From the NCBI RefSeq assembly GCF_001625305.1, contig NW_017802680.1, positions 129,148 through 193,147 on the forward strand: a stretch of 64,000 bases of DNA. The letters run 5' to 3'. The notes beneath the pieces are model-generated. The model had not been told where the DNA came from. It saw nothing but the letters and a program-made list of their open reading frames with translations, and searched no databases. Every line of letters begins with the position of its first letter. Positions within the stretch are counted from its first letter, which is position 1. This document shows, in pieces, positions 12,301-24,300 of this stretch. Both the position numbers and the translations under genes were made by a program. The stretch comes from Branchiostoma belcheri (Eukaryota > Chordata > Leptocardii > Amphioxiformes > Branchiostomatidae).

Positions 12301-15300
12301 CACTGCACCCACTACGGGGACCCCCCTTCCTGCTCCCGGGGCTTCGCTGCCCGGCTCCCGAGAAATCGCTTCCCCCGCTCCCGGGACACATTTCGATGTT
12401 TTAGGAACACATTTCATTCATAAAAAAAGTAATACATGTTTATACTTCATTCATCGTTTTATTGGTATAAACAGGATCGCCATTTACAGACTGACAAAAA
12501 TAACGCTCTATGTATAGTGTATACACGTTATGCACTATGCTAACACTATACAATAATGTAACCTGGTACTTTACAAAAATGTGTAGCCGAAACATAGAAA
12601 CAATAGCTTTTTCCCGAACTAGCCTTCCAGGGACTAGACTTTTAAAATCGTTGGACCCGGTGTAAACTCAGAAATTACTAGTAATTAACAGATTTCTCTA
12701 ACTTTAAAAAGTAAACTAACATCACATCTCATCACAGTCACCTCCAAATAGAAGTCCATTTTAGCAAAAAATGTCAAAAAGTAACTAATACTGACATATC
12801 ATCAGGTTAAAAGAGGAAAATAGCCCTCAGATCATGAAAGTGAATGGCGCTTACACAAACAGTCAAAAGACTAAATTTTCAATAAACAAAGAAGGCCTCA
12901 AACAAAGTTCATCAAAATACATGTACGTGTAGCAAAAACATAATGGCAGACCTAACATGAAGTTAAATGAGGCTTGGCAGAAAACAATATCACGTCATTA
13001 CAAAAAAAGATCATTTGCTCAGAAATTAATTACATGAACACGTATTCAATTTACAATGTCGTTAAAGACAAGCTGTCGGTTTCGTAAAGTTTGCGTTGTC
13101 GCCTCTACAAAATGAGGCTTAGTTGTAGATTGAAGGCCAGGAGGTATGCCCCCCCCCCCCCTGCTTCAGGGGACCATAGCGAAATGTTTTAATCCTGGAA
13201 GGACAAACTGCCCCATGTCTGTCTGCGGGATGGCGTGGTGTTGGTGTCGGTTGTGGTCGCAGTCAGGCCGGAGCGGCGTGCTGGGCGCGGGGTGCACCCC
13301 GGGCGGGAGTGCAGCGGGGCCGGCCTGGGTCGTCGGAGCCTGCCGGGCGCTTTAACACAGCACCCTCGCCTTTAGATCTGAGCCTGGGTGTGCAGTCTGC
13401 CTGTTTGCCTCCAGCCTGGCCTGCAGGACATGGAAAAACGAAAATCGAAGTCAAAAGTCGAAGGCATTTTTGAATTTCATTTGAAGTTACGTGTACATGT
13501 ACTAGACGTTTTATAAACAAGCCTGGCAAAGATGCGGACGTCTGTATGGACACATTTCGAGGAGAAGTCATTTATCATTTTTAACGAATGTTTTTAACGT
13601 CAGACAGCAACAATTTTGTCCAGATGAAAAGGCTCCATTCATCAAGCATCAACGTCTACTTGTTTCTTTTCATTGTAATCATGGGAACAATACAAACACA
13701 ACATTTCCCTCGGTAATGAAAACAATTCAAATTGTCAAGAGCCTTGTCGGCCTTCGTATGCAAAGATATACATTTGCATAGACTCACCCTCTTCTGTGTG
13801 ACTGCAGTCGCTTTTCTTTCTTTCTTTTCTGAGCTCTCCGACAGCCTGGCGATAAAGTTTCTTCAAATCGTCTCAAAGTATCCCAAATCCGCGCCTGAAA
13901 AAAGTACATATGTTCTGAGCAACATACAAACTATATCGATGTACTTCTAAGTAGAAATAATAAACTATGTTATTAATCAGTAAAAAAATAGTGTACACTT
14001 CTTGCCAAAATAAATATTTCTGCCGTAGGCACAACTTAGCCAAGGTTTTTAAACAACATGTTTAAGATATATGTAACGATAGTGCCGTATATATAATAGT
14101 ATCCTTGTTTTAGCTTACCCTTCCTCCTGTCGGTTTGCTGGTTCGTTGCGGTGTTGTCCTTTCAATGTAGTAGAGTCATTTCTTCCGTTGCGAAAACGAA
14201 GTAACAGAACGGAATGTTTGACGCCATTTTAGTTCAGGAACATACTAGTAATCTTTGCAAGCCGAGACAAACGTGTTTTGAAAAAGCAAACCGTCGTTGT
14301 GACAAAGCAAGATTCAAGCGACCCACCAAAACAAAGCATCGCGTCTCTTATTGGCTGGTCCCGGCGAGAGCAAGGTAGGATTGGTCGTCAGTCATATAAT
14401 CACGTGATCGCGTTCAATACTACAACCATCTTGTTTTTATATTATAGGTTTTAAGTTAAATCGCCTGTGCAGTCTGAACACTTGGATGATAGGATGTTTC
14501 TGATTGTGTGAATGTATTTATTTCAAGGCAGACAAATGATCTTCATAATTCTAATTCGTCATGATTACATGGCTTTATTCGTTCTAGAATTACACAACTT
14601 GTCGCTCACTAAGTGAAATAAAACCGCACTTCAACTCCAACATAACCTTACTCTTTGTAAATGTATCCAAAATCCACAATTAATGTCATGAGGGTTGACT
14701 TGTTTTGCTGGATTTCAGTATTTTACCAGGCGTGGGGACGCTGTGAGTTCTCCCTTTGTTTACACAAAGGCTATTCACATAAACGGACGCCATGTCAGAC
14801 ACATCGCAATACACATCGACCGAACTACAATGTAAAGCTTGCATATTATTACCCATACATGTACCTAAAAATCATAGCAAACTGATCAGGTCATGTTAGT
14901 TTAAACCCCTTTTAGTCAAGCGTTTGATTACATCATGGTAATGAACCTCACGGATAAGGCCACACCAATTTATTTCCTTGGTTAACGGATTCGCCGCTTC
15001 GTTTTTTTGCCAAAATGAAATAAAAATAAAAACAGAACAAAAATCCATACTCTCGGGTCCCGAATTGGGCCCCCAAAATCCACCCCGTACGTTGTAATTT
15101 TTCAAAATTTGGGCATAGTTAACAGCGTTAAAAATACATTGCTTCAAGGCAGAAACATTTTTCTGAGTGCAATTTGTTCGGAAAGCTAGGTTGCCTCTTC
15201 AAAAGTTCGTCAAAAAAAATTATTTTGATATAGAACTCGCCCCCCACCCCCTTTGCACATGTCACCATTCATGGGAGAAAACTTCACTGACGACAGTCAA

Positions 15301-18300
15301 ACGTACGGCAGATTTACTAAGTCATCGTGCCTGTAACAACATATCATCTCCCTTTTAGATATATATTATATTTCATTTAAACACATATTGTGTCGGAAAC
15401 ATGTGCTAGTAACGGGCGTTAAAAGTAAATTATCGGCCGAACGTATAAACTCGGCCTGGGCGGCACATGCACACACACCTTCAAAACGATCTTTTTTCCA
15501 GGGAATATGTAAAAATAACGCGACATAACAATGTATTCTGGCATCACAAACTGTATTACTCTCAAAAAGTACAAAATCCTACCACAAACATGGGAATTTT
15601 GGCAAAGTAAAAAGTCCTCCATGCACGTAAGTCCATTCACTAACTTTCTCACGGTCGGAAGAGTCCACTTTGAGTAGGGGGAAACAGGTTCTTTTAATTA
15701 TAGAAATTACTCTGTGAAAAATACTACATGTGCATGTGGCATTTTAACAAAGTTACATCTTATTTAGATACCTATAAACAGGAGTACAATTGCAAATAAT
15801 GCATCAATTATTACATCTAAATTTTTTAATAAAATGGTTCCCCCTACAAATAAAAATCCCCATACATCAAGGACTTTATAGTGAAACCCTAGACCATTGA
15901 ATTTGTGGCAACTTGAAGAGTGTGTCAATGTGGCTATTTGTTTGAATGATGGCTATGTACTAGTATAATGTAGCTGTAGCATACCTAAAGTGTATAATGG
16001 GAAATATAAAATGTATACTACCGGTAGTATTTGGGAATTGGGGAAAGATAAAAAAAGAAATGAAATATCTGTAAAAGTAGTTAATTCTTTTGCCAATAAC
16101 TTTTACACATTCCTGGAAATTTGTCTAAAGCATATATTTAGGATATTGTACATTTCAAGCTCTAAATAACTTCCATATCAGCCAGACACAATAGAATGCC
16201 CAGCCCAGTGGTAAGCTGTGTGCCCTGAACTAAGAAAACAATGGGATCTGAACAGAGCACCCTGATTAAACCACTCTTTGGAACTTGAAAGATGAATAAT
16301 AAGTGAAACCCAGTTGGATGGGAGTCTTGTCAACTGACACTCAGTGACAGTTTGTTGTTCATACAGTAAAGATGTGTATCTTGCAAAATAATACGAATAA
16401 TTGTAAAGGGATGTAAGAGAAGTTGCTCATGTACATGTAGTGATGGTCCTTTCAGTTCAATAAGTGTCTAATATAATGTCTTATATCATTTTGTAACTTA
16501 ACTTAATGGATTGCTTACTACATGGCTGTATGGCAGGTGGTCTCAAATTTTTATTTTTATTTTTTTTCGCCCGCCCGCTCCATTTTTTTCTAGAAAAATC
16601 CGTTAACCAAGAAATTAAATTGGTGTGGCCTAAACTATTATTTCCAAAATAAAAAAATCAGATTTAGACCGGAGTGTAGATTTAGGTCATTTTGACCGAG
16701 TAGGTCATATAACGCCAGCGTCGGGGCGCCCTACGCTCAAATGTGCTTTGTCGTATGGACGACATCACGACAAATCAAGCCAAGGACGCATAGGTTCAAA
16801 TGTTGTATTAACAATCCTTGATCATTCTATATCTAATTTGCTTAGATTAAAGTGCTGGCAATTTTGGTTCAAGTAATTATCACCTGAAACATGAATACAC
16901 GCAGTACCTAATTACCCCTTATTGTTAGCCACTCCCCAACACACGCCAAGTGTGCGGGGCGTAAATTTCCTTGCACGTGCACGGCGAGCACGAATCCGGG
17001 AGTGTAAGGAAATATCCGGGGCCGTACACGCGGAGCCCGGAAATCCATGGACGCGACCAGGACACGGCGAATTTCACGAGCGTGTGCGGGACTGGAAACT
17101 CTTGGAAACGTGGTTTTTCATACAGTGATTTTTACTGCAACATACTTTTGGTATGCACTCCTTCACACATCAAATGTACATACCTAGGGTATGCATCCTC
17201 CCATGGCAGGGGCAGCGGCTCCGAATTCCTTCTCCACCCCTACCCCTGCCGTATAACATGGCATCTTCTACTCTACGACCCGATTCCAGGGACACGCTCT
17301 CAGCCAATCACGTATCACAGAGAAAATCTTCAACGCACTTTACATTAATATTTATGAGATGCGCTAGCTATCGGAACCAATCATGTCGGCTATTCAGTGA
17401 CAAATAAAAACAAACATGGCGTCGTCTCGGAAAGAGAACTTTTGCGATGCAGGCCGCTGCGGGCGTCGGCGGGGCGCTAGCGTGTGCTGGAGGCTGCGCG
17501 CGGATCCCGCCGAGCACGGGGAAGGTGTTAACTCGGTGACTTTGCCCCGCACGGCCTCCCCAATGCGTTAACGGGCTCGTCACCGGGCGGCGGCGGAGTC
17601 GCCGGCGGGGAGGGTGACGTCCCTTCGCCGCCCAAGTCAGAAATGGGGTCATGCCAAATAAGGCAAGCTCATGAATATTAATATTCCTCGGGTCGTAGAG
17701 TAGAAGATGCCATGTTATACGGCAGGGGTAGGGGTGGAGAAGGAATTCGGAGCCGCTGCCCCTGCCATGGGAGGATGAGGGTATGTTGCAGTAAAATATC
17801 TTTGAGCACACTATTTCTAAAGGTGGCGATATTATGGACCCTGGTGATATTATGGACACAGATGTTACGTGCTGTCTATCCATAGACTTGACAATATAGC
17901 AGGACCTTTTCCCTGAATACTCAGTGGTGTCATGTGGCGGCCTCAAAAGATATGAACTGACAAAAGTGACATTTAGAAACAAAGATTGAGCTTGATCAGT
18001 TCTTGTGTCTTATTGATAAAGTTATTGTAACACCTTAATTGTGATATTGTAGTTGGGTGAATGTAAAATTAAACTGTTGGTGATAATTATTGTTGTAGAT
18101 AATTAATGTCATATGGAAGGTCATATTAATATTGATTATGGTCTTACCACAGGCGAAAGTGATGTGAAAGTGATCACTTTCGCCACTGATGAATGCCTTT
18201 AGACAGACATTGATAAATAATTCTGCTAAACAGAGATGACTTGAGTGCTAGAACAGGAGCCTGTGTGATGTCAGCCCTCCCCACTGACAAGTCACCTCTC

Positions 18301-21300
18301 AGGAAGCGGTAGGCATGAAAAACGATGAATTGATTCTGGCAATGTTCGCTGCACAGAATCTTCAATGGGCTGCCATCATGTTTTAGGCAAATTTACTGTT
18401 GGAGATTTTCCAAAATGTTTTATTCTCTGGGTGTATTCCATACAAGTTTTTATGATACTATATTACTAAAGGAGCTTACATCATTTTAAATTTTTATTAG
18501 ATAAGATAGAAACAAGGTAGAGGCCACCTGCCATTGTGGTTTAAGGTCAAAGTTTAAGGTTCAAACCTTGACCTGAGGTGTTCATGTATAGGTTCCTGTT
18601 CCGTGTTTAAATCAGACGGAATGATTAATTTGTAAAACAGTGCGAATGTAACGTGACACCACTGTTGGTCAACTAGTGGTGAAAAATCTCATTAACCACC
18701 ACCACAAGATGCAATTAACCACCTGACTGTGCAATTAATAACCACAAGATTGGCCAGGCTGACTTCTTAATAACCTTAATTTTCAACACTTTCAGCACTT
18801 TCCAAGCTTCTCTAGACTTATAGATGTATTTGTAAAACACAGTAAAGACGAAAAATGCAAAAATAATGAGGACTAAATTCCCACTTTTTGACAGGTCAGT
18901 CATAATAATCACAAATTAGCATCATTACATGCATCTGTACAGCCGGTAAAACTGGCCTTTACAGGCACAGAGCACAGCAGCTGATTATATTACACTGAAA
19001 AACCTGTAACATTTAAACCTTACACATATAAACCTCTCACATGTAAAGCTCTCACATATAAACCTTCCACATACAGGAACTTAATAGAAAAGAAAAGTTT
19101 ATTGCAAATTCGTGCCCGGAGGCTAATTGCAAATTACAAAACATAAAAGAACAATGAAATAGAGTACATGTATATTTCAAGTCTACATGATAAAGGTAGC
19201 TGTCTAGAAATATAACTATATCTAAAACTATGTCTTAATGGTTAACTGTAATACTAGACTGGATCGTAAACAAGGAAAACACATAAGGTTCTGGACAAAG
19301 ATTGCTCTATAGATGCTATAATAATGCTATAGGAAGATGCTGTAATAATTATTGTACCGTGGAGAATCGTATGTGGGAACTAGGTCAGGTTAATATCGAT
19401 TATTGTCAATAGTCGTGAAATTTGGTTCTGCTGCTCATTAGACTGGATCAGGAGAATCCCTTTTGGACATAACAAGCTTTACTGTGCACCTCAGTGGCTG
19501 CATGTACGGGGATGTTTCAGCTGTTTTATCTGACTATAACTTCAGGACATTTTGCGTGACAAAAATTCTGTCACTCTTCTTCAGTGTCACTAAATGAACT
19601 GAGAACATGAGTTGAAAATGAAATGCTTGTAAATGCACTAAAAACCTAGTAACATGTACATGTACATGTGGGTAACATGCACACTGGCATATGCAGCATA
19701 TTGATACATCACAATTAAGTGCCATGTTCAAAATAGGACTTTCAATGTTGTCTAGTAAAATTATGGCTAATAAACTACATGTATGTATGTGACTTGTTCA
19801 TACACCATACACACTGCAACTAAATATGCACTAAAAACCTTAAAATTTTATGTATACGTAGTAGGCCTAGGTATGGCATTTGTAGCATATTTAGACATGA
19901 AATCCAATATGGAGGGGCATAGAAATGGCTTCATGCTGATTGATTATTTTCTGTTGATCATTCCTGTACAAAATCCTGTCCGGTGTTTTTGTTAGAGAAA
20001 TGTTTGCTGACTTGCCCAGACGTAACCTGGAGTAAACCCAGGCTCAAGGATGCTGGTAAATAAAATATTAAAATTCAATCTACATGTACAGGGCTCAAAA
20101 TACTGGCTACATGTGCACATGTACAGGGCTCAAAATACTGGCTACATGTGCACATGTACAGGGCTCAAAATACTGGGTGCACACAAATTTGAAGTTGAGC
20201 ACAAAATTCTTTTTCATACATGTAAGTTTACGTAATGTGGTATTATAGAGATGTCAAATGTACTGTAATATACAGCATATTCTTAACATCTAAGTGTCAG
20301 AAAAATAATAAAAATTGTTATAATAGTACTATTCTTTAGATATGGAACATAATAATTATTAGTTTTTGCTGACATTCTACAACTTATTTCATCTTATATG
20401 GTGCACCTATTAGTAAATATTTTCTGTGCACCCAATTTTAAGGTAGGGTGCGCCATTGCACCTATTCCCAAAAATGAATTTCGAGCCCTGAGTACTTAAC
20501 AAAAATTGCAATACCAAACAAGGCACATCCCTCCAGACAATCACAGGGAATAAAAATTTTGATTTTGTTTCCCTCTGAATGATGTTATCCAGGAAACGGA
20601 CTTAGTTTTGCCGGACTAGCTGTTGAATGTTTTTGTTCCCAGTAGAAGCATATTTCAGGAGTGCCTTCAGTGACGTCAGTTCTTCTGACTAGCATGATTT
20701 CCTGGTTATTAGGCTGTTACAGTGTTAGTGGAGGCTGTTACAGTGTGCAGATTGTTTCTGCTACAGTCAGGTGGCCAGTAAACACACAACTCTGGGTTTG
20801 TGTGGCCTTTTGGTATGTTTACGGCAGGCTGTGTATATATGTTGTGATACTTTTATCGGTGAAAATCTATACATTATGGATATATGTAGTTTACATGTAC
20901 ATGAACGTGTATTCTCTGTTTATTGTAATTATAGAACTGTTGCACCTGCATATGTGAGTCATATTACTACATAATGTATGGTACCATCATTTTTATTATA
21001 CAGTGTATTTTTAAATTTAAATATACAGTTATTTAATATTTCTACACTGTTCTACTTGAAACATCTGTGTTCATGAGTCCCTGAAGCTCCTACATTTGTA
21101 TTGTCCATTACGGTGTTAGTGGAGGCTGTTTCTGCTACAGACAGGTGGATGTGAGTTTAACACACAACTGTTACGCATTTATTTTTTGTGTGCCCTTTTG
21201 GTATGTTTATGGCAGGCTATGTTGTGATACTTTTATCTATGAAAAATCTATACATAATGGATATCTTCTCTCTTTATTATTATAGAACTGTTGCAGCTGC

Positions 21301-24300
21301 ATATGTGAATCCTATTTCCCACTATATATACCTATTTTTATACATACAGTGTATTTGAAATTTAGATGTATACTTAGTTATTTAATATTTCAGAATCTAC
21401 ACTGTTCTACTTACATGTAAAAGATCTGTGTTCATGAGGCCCTGAAGCTCCTATTGGCTATTACGGTGTTAGAGGCTGTTAGCTGGCAGATTGTTTCTGC
21501 TACAGACAGGTGGATGTGAGTTTAACACACAACTCTGGGTAATAATTGTTACACATTTATCAGAGCTGGGAAGTTTGGAAGGTCTGTGTGGCCTTTTGGT
21601 ACGTTTACAGCAGGCTGTGTATGTTGTGATACTTTTATCTGTGAAAAATCTATACATAATGGATATCTTCTCTGTTTATTGAGTACTCTCTGTATATGTA
21701 TCGTCTCTAATTATAGAACTGTTGCACCTGCATATATAAGTCCTATCTCCAACTATATACATTACGTAATGTATGGTACCTTCATAATGTATATACATAC
21801 TGTATATTTTGAAATTTAAATTTACAGCTATTGAATATTTCAGAATCTACGCTGTTGTACTTGAAACATCTGTGTTCATGAGGCCCTGAAGCTCCTATTG
21901 GCTACTTTATGTATTGTGCATCGATGTACAAAAAAATGTACAATGTACATTGTACCAACACTGGGTAAATTGGGACTTACCCCAAATGTCCAAGAAAATT
22001 TGGGGTAAGTCCCAATTTACTCAGTGTTGGCAAGAACGTTAAGAACTTTTTGTCATGATGTACATTGTATATTTTGTTGTACATTATACATTGCACATGT
22101 TTCCTACATGGCTAAGTTGCCGGGCAGGAATAAGTACTTCTCAAAACATTGGCCTGTGAAATAATGATATTATTGCTGAAAGCTACAGGTACTATGGAAA
22201 CCACTTGGCAACCCGTATTGGATTAAACATTAAGCGTTGGGAGATATTGAGGCTCTGGCACAGTACAGAATGTACTGTTCTCAGGACATCTAACAGTAAT
22301 TTCCTCAATACAACAGCTCAGAGTCTGGTAATTGCTGAGTGCATTTGGAAAGATCACCGGGTTTTACTGCAGGCATTGAGAATATTGAGGTCAATGAGAA
22401 AATAATGTATGATGAAAATGATCTTTACAGCTGTGTTACGGTTGGTTTTCAAATGTCAACCATATACGCTCTTGTGTGTTCAATTCCTGCTGTACAGCCC
22501 AGCAGCAGACTATGTTTACTGATGAGCGTTACAGTAGCTTTACTGAATAACCAATTAGCTGCTGTTATATATGTAATCATGGCTGCAGCTGCATGTTTCT
22601 GACTACATGATGTAATTTGACAATCAGTTCCAGCATGGTTCTAATACTACATACCAGAAGATTGTCCTCAAAAATTAATGTCGCATGTTTTGGACTCCAT
22701 GAAATTGTATCTGATGCAATTCAACAATCAGTTCCAGCATGGTTCTAATACATACCAGAAGATTGTCCTTAAAAATTAGCTGTTATATAATTATGTAATC
22801 ATGGCTGCAGTCACATGTTTTGGACTCCATGAAATTGTAGATGCAATTTGACAATCAGTTCCAGCATATGCATAGTTCATCTTCAAAACTCCTAATACTA
22901 CATGTACATGTACACCAGAAGATTGTCCTTAAAAATTAATGTCCTCATGCAGGAGTCTAGATAGGCTAATTCCAGGGAGCATTATCCTAATGCAGCTCAC
23001 ACATCCCCTGTGAGATTAGTACTGACGGACAGGGATCCGGGGATGTGCAGGCAGACAAGAATCTGTATTTACTGTTAGCTCATATGCAGGCAGACAGTGA
23101 TACTGTATTAACTTGTATGTATGGAGGCAGACAAGAATCTGTATTAGCTCGAAGCTGTGGAGGCAAACAAGAGTCTGTATTACTATAATTACTAGCTCAT
23201 AGCTATGGAGGCAGACAGTTATCTGTGTTAGCTTGGAGCTGTGGAGGAGGTTGTTGGAGATTGTTCAGGGCCGGACCTGCCGTGCCTGGCATCAGGTTAG
23301 CTTGGTTTAGTGGTCTGTGCAGATTTACGTGTGAATTATGTACATGTGTGTGTGTGTGTGACTGTTCACTTCTAGGGGATGGTTTAGTGTTCTCACTCAC
23401 TCACTCACTGTGTTTTCATGACTGTCTACATGTATTTGCTGCTACATGCATGTGACTGTTCACTTCTGGGGGGTGGTTTAGTGTTCTCACTCACTCACTC
23501 ACTGTCCGGTTTATCGTCTGTTCTGTGCAGATGTATACCGGTATGTGTTTTCATGTCTACATGTATTTGCTGCTACATGTATGTGACTGTTCACTTCTGG
23601 GGGGTGGTTTAGTGTTCTGTGCAGATGTGTGCTCATGTACTACATAGATGTATTCACTGCTCTTTTGTTACCCACAGGACATGTTAGGGAACTGCAGGTG
23701 AGATTTAGCTCGGTTCTGACTGTTGCTGTCACAGTGATCTATGTGTAGTGCTGTTGTGTGATGTTACATTTAGTCATCATGGTTTGTGTCTAAATAAGGT
23801 CATAAATCGAGGTGAGCTCGTATAATATCACTGCATTTCCCACTGCTTAAGACAACATGGGTCATACATAACTGTGCACAGTAACATTTTATTCAGACAG
23901 TGTAGCATGTTAATTTGATACGATAATGCGAGTGACACATTTCTAGTCCAGAAAATTTATTATATTTTAACACAGTCGTATTTTGCACTGTGCCCTGTCC
24001 TACTTATGTTATGGGGTGAAATATTATTAAGTCCCTTTCTATAAGTTTTATGTCACTTGTACATAACAAGCAAGCAGAGCAAATGTGTCCTTGAGACAGC
24101 CCTGGTCCTTATGGATTTCAGATTCACATGATTGTTTTTGTTGCACTTTAAATTTAGGTGAGCTCGTATAATACCGGTACCACAGTAGCTGCATTTTCCA
24201 CTGCTTAAGGTATTATGGGTCAATGATATATCTAACCTTGCAGTAACATAATTTATTTGGACAGTGTAACGTGTTAACTGTGCATAGTATATATATGAGT

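Larger units (their letters stand above)
11846..17127. mobile_element. 5.28-kb CACTG-type DNA transposon (probably non-autonomous)
   Basis: The termini are CACGGCACAAAATCCCTAGT and, inverted at the right end, CACTGTATGAAAAACCACGT, both followed by TTCC. ATT occurs on both sides (11843-11845 and 17128-17130) and appears once at that point of the intact MITE. Both subterminal regions are GC-rich and CpG-rich with recurring cccggat and cgtgtac boxes. A 3-bp duplication with CACTG ends fits the CMC (EnSpm/CACTA-like) group. I found no transposase reading frame. The CpG-rich middle (about 13080-14440) could be promoter-like, but nothing shows transcription. Confidence 0.65.
11776..17867. mobile_element. 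Palindromic MITE, family A, split by two later insertions
   Basis: The left arm (11776-11845, taacatccgtgtccataata..) and the right part (17128-17867, ..gatattatggacacagatgt) together match the 220-bp element at 41330-41549 once the insertions at 11846-17127 and 17194-17777 are removed. Confidence 0.85.

Noticed and set aside
12126-12517. Overlapping proline/glycine/arginine-rich frames
   Set aside because: GC-rich tandem repeat in the transposon end; all frames open by composition.
17368-17982. 204-codon minus-strand frame and a short ATG frame at 17416
   Set aside because: They lie across the 584-bp element's inverted ends and CpG-rich core; no known protein motif and no splice support.
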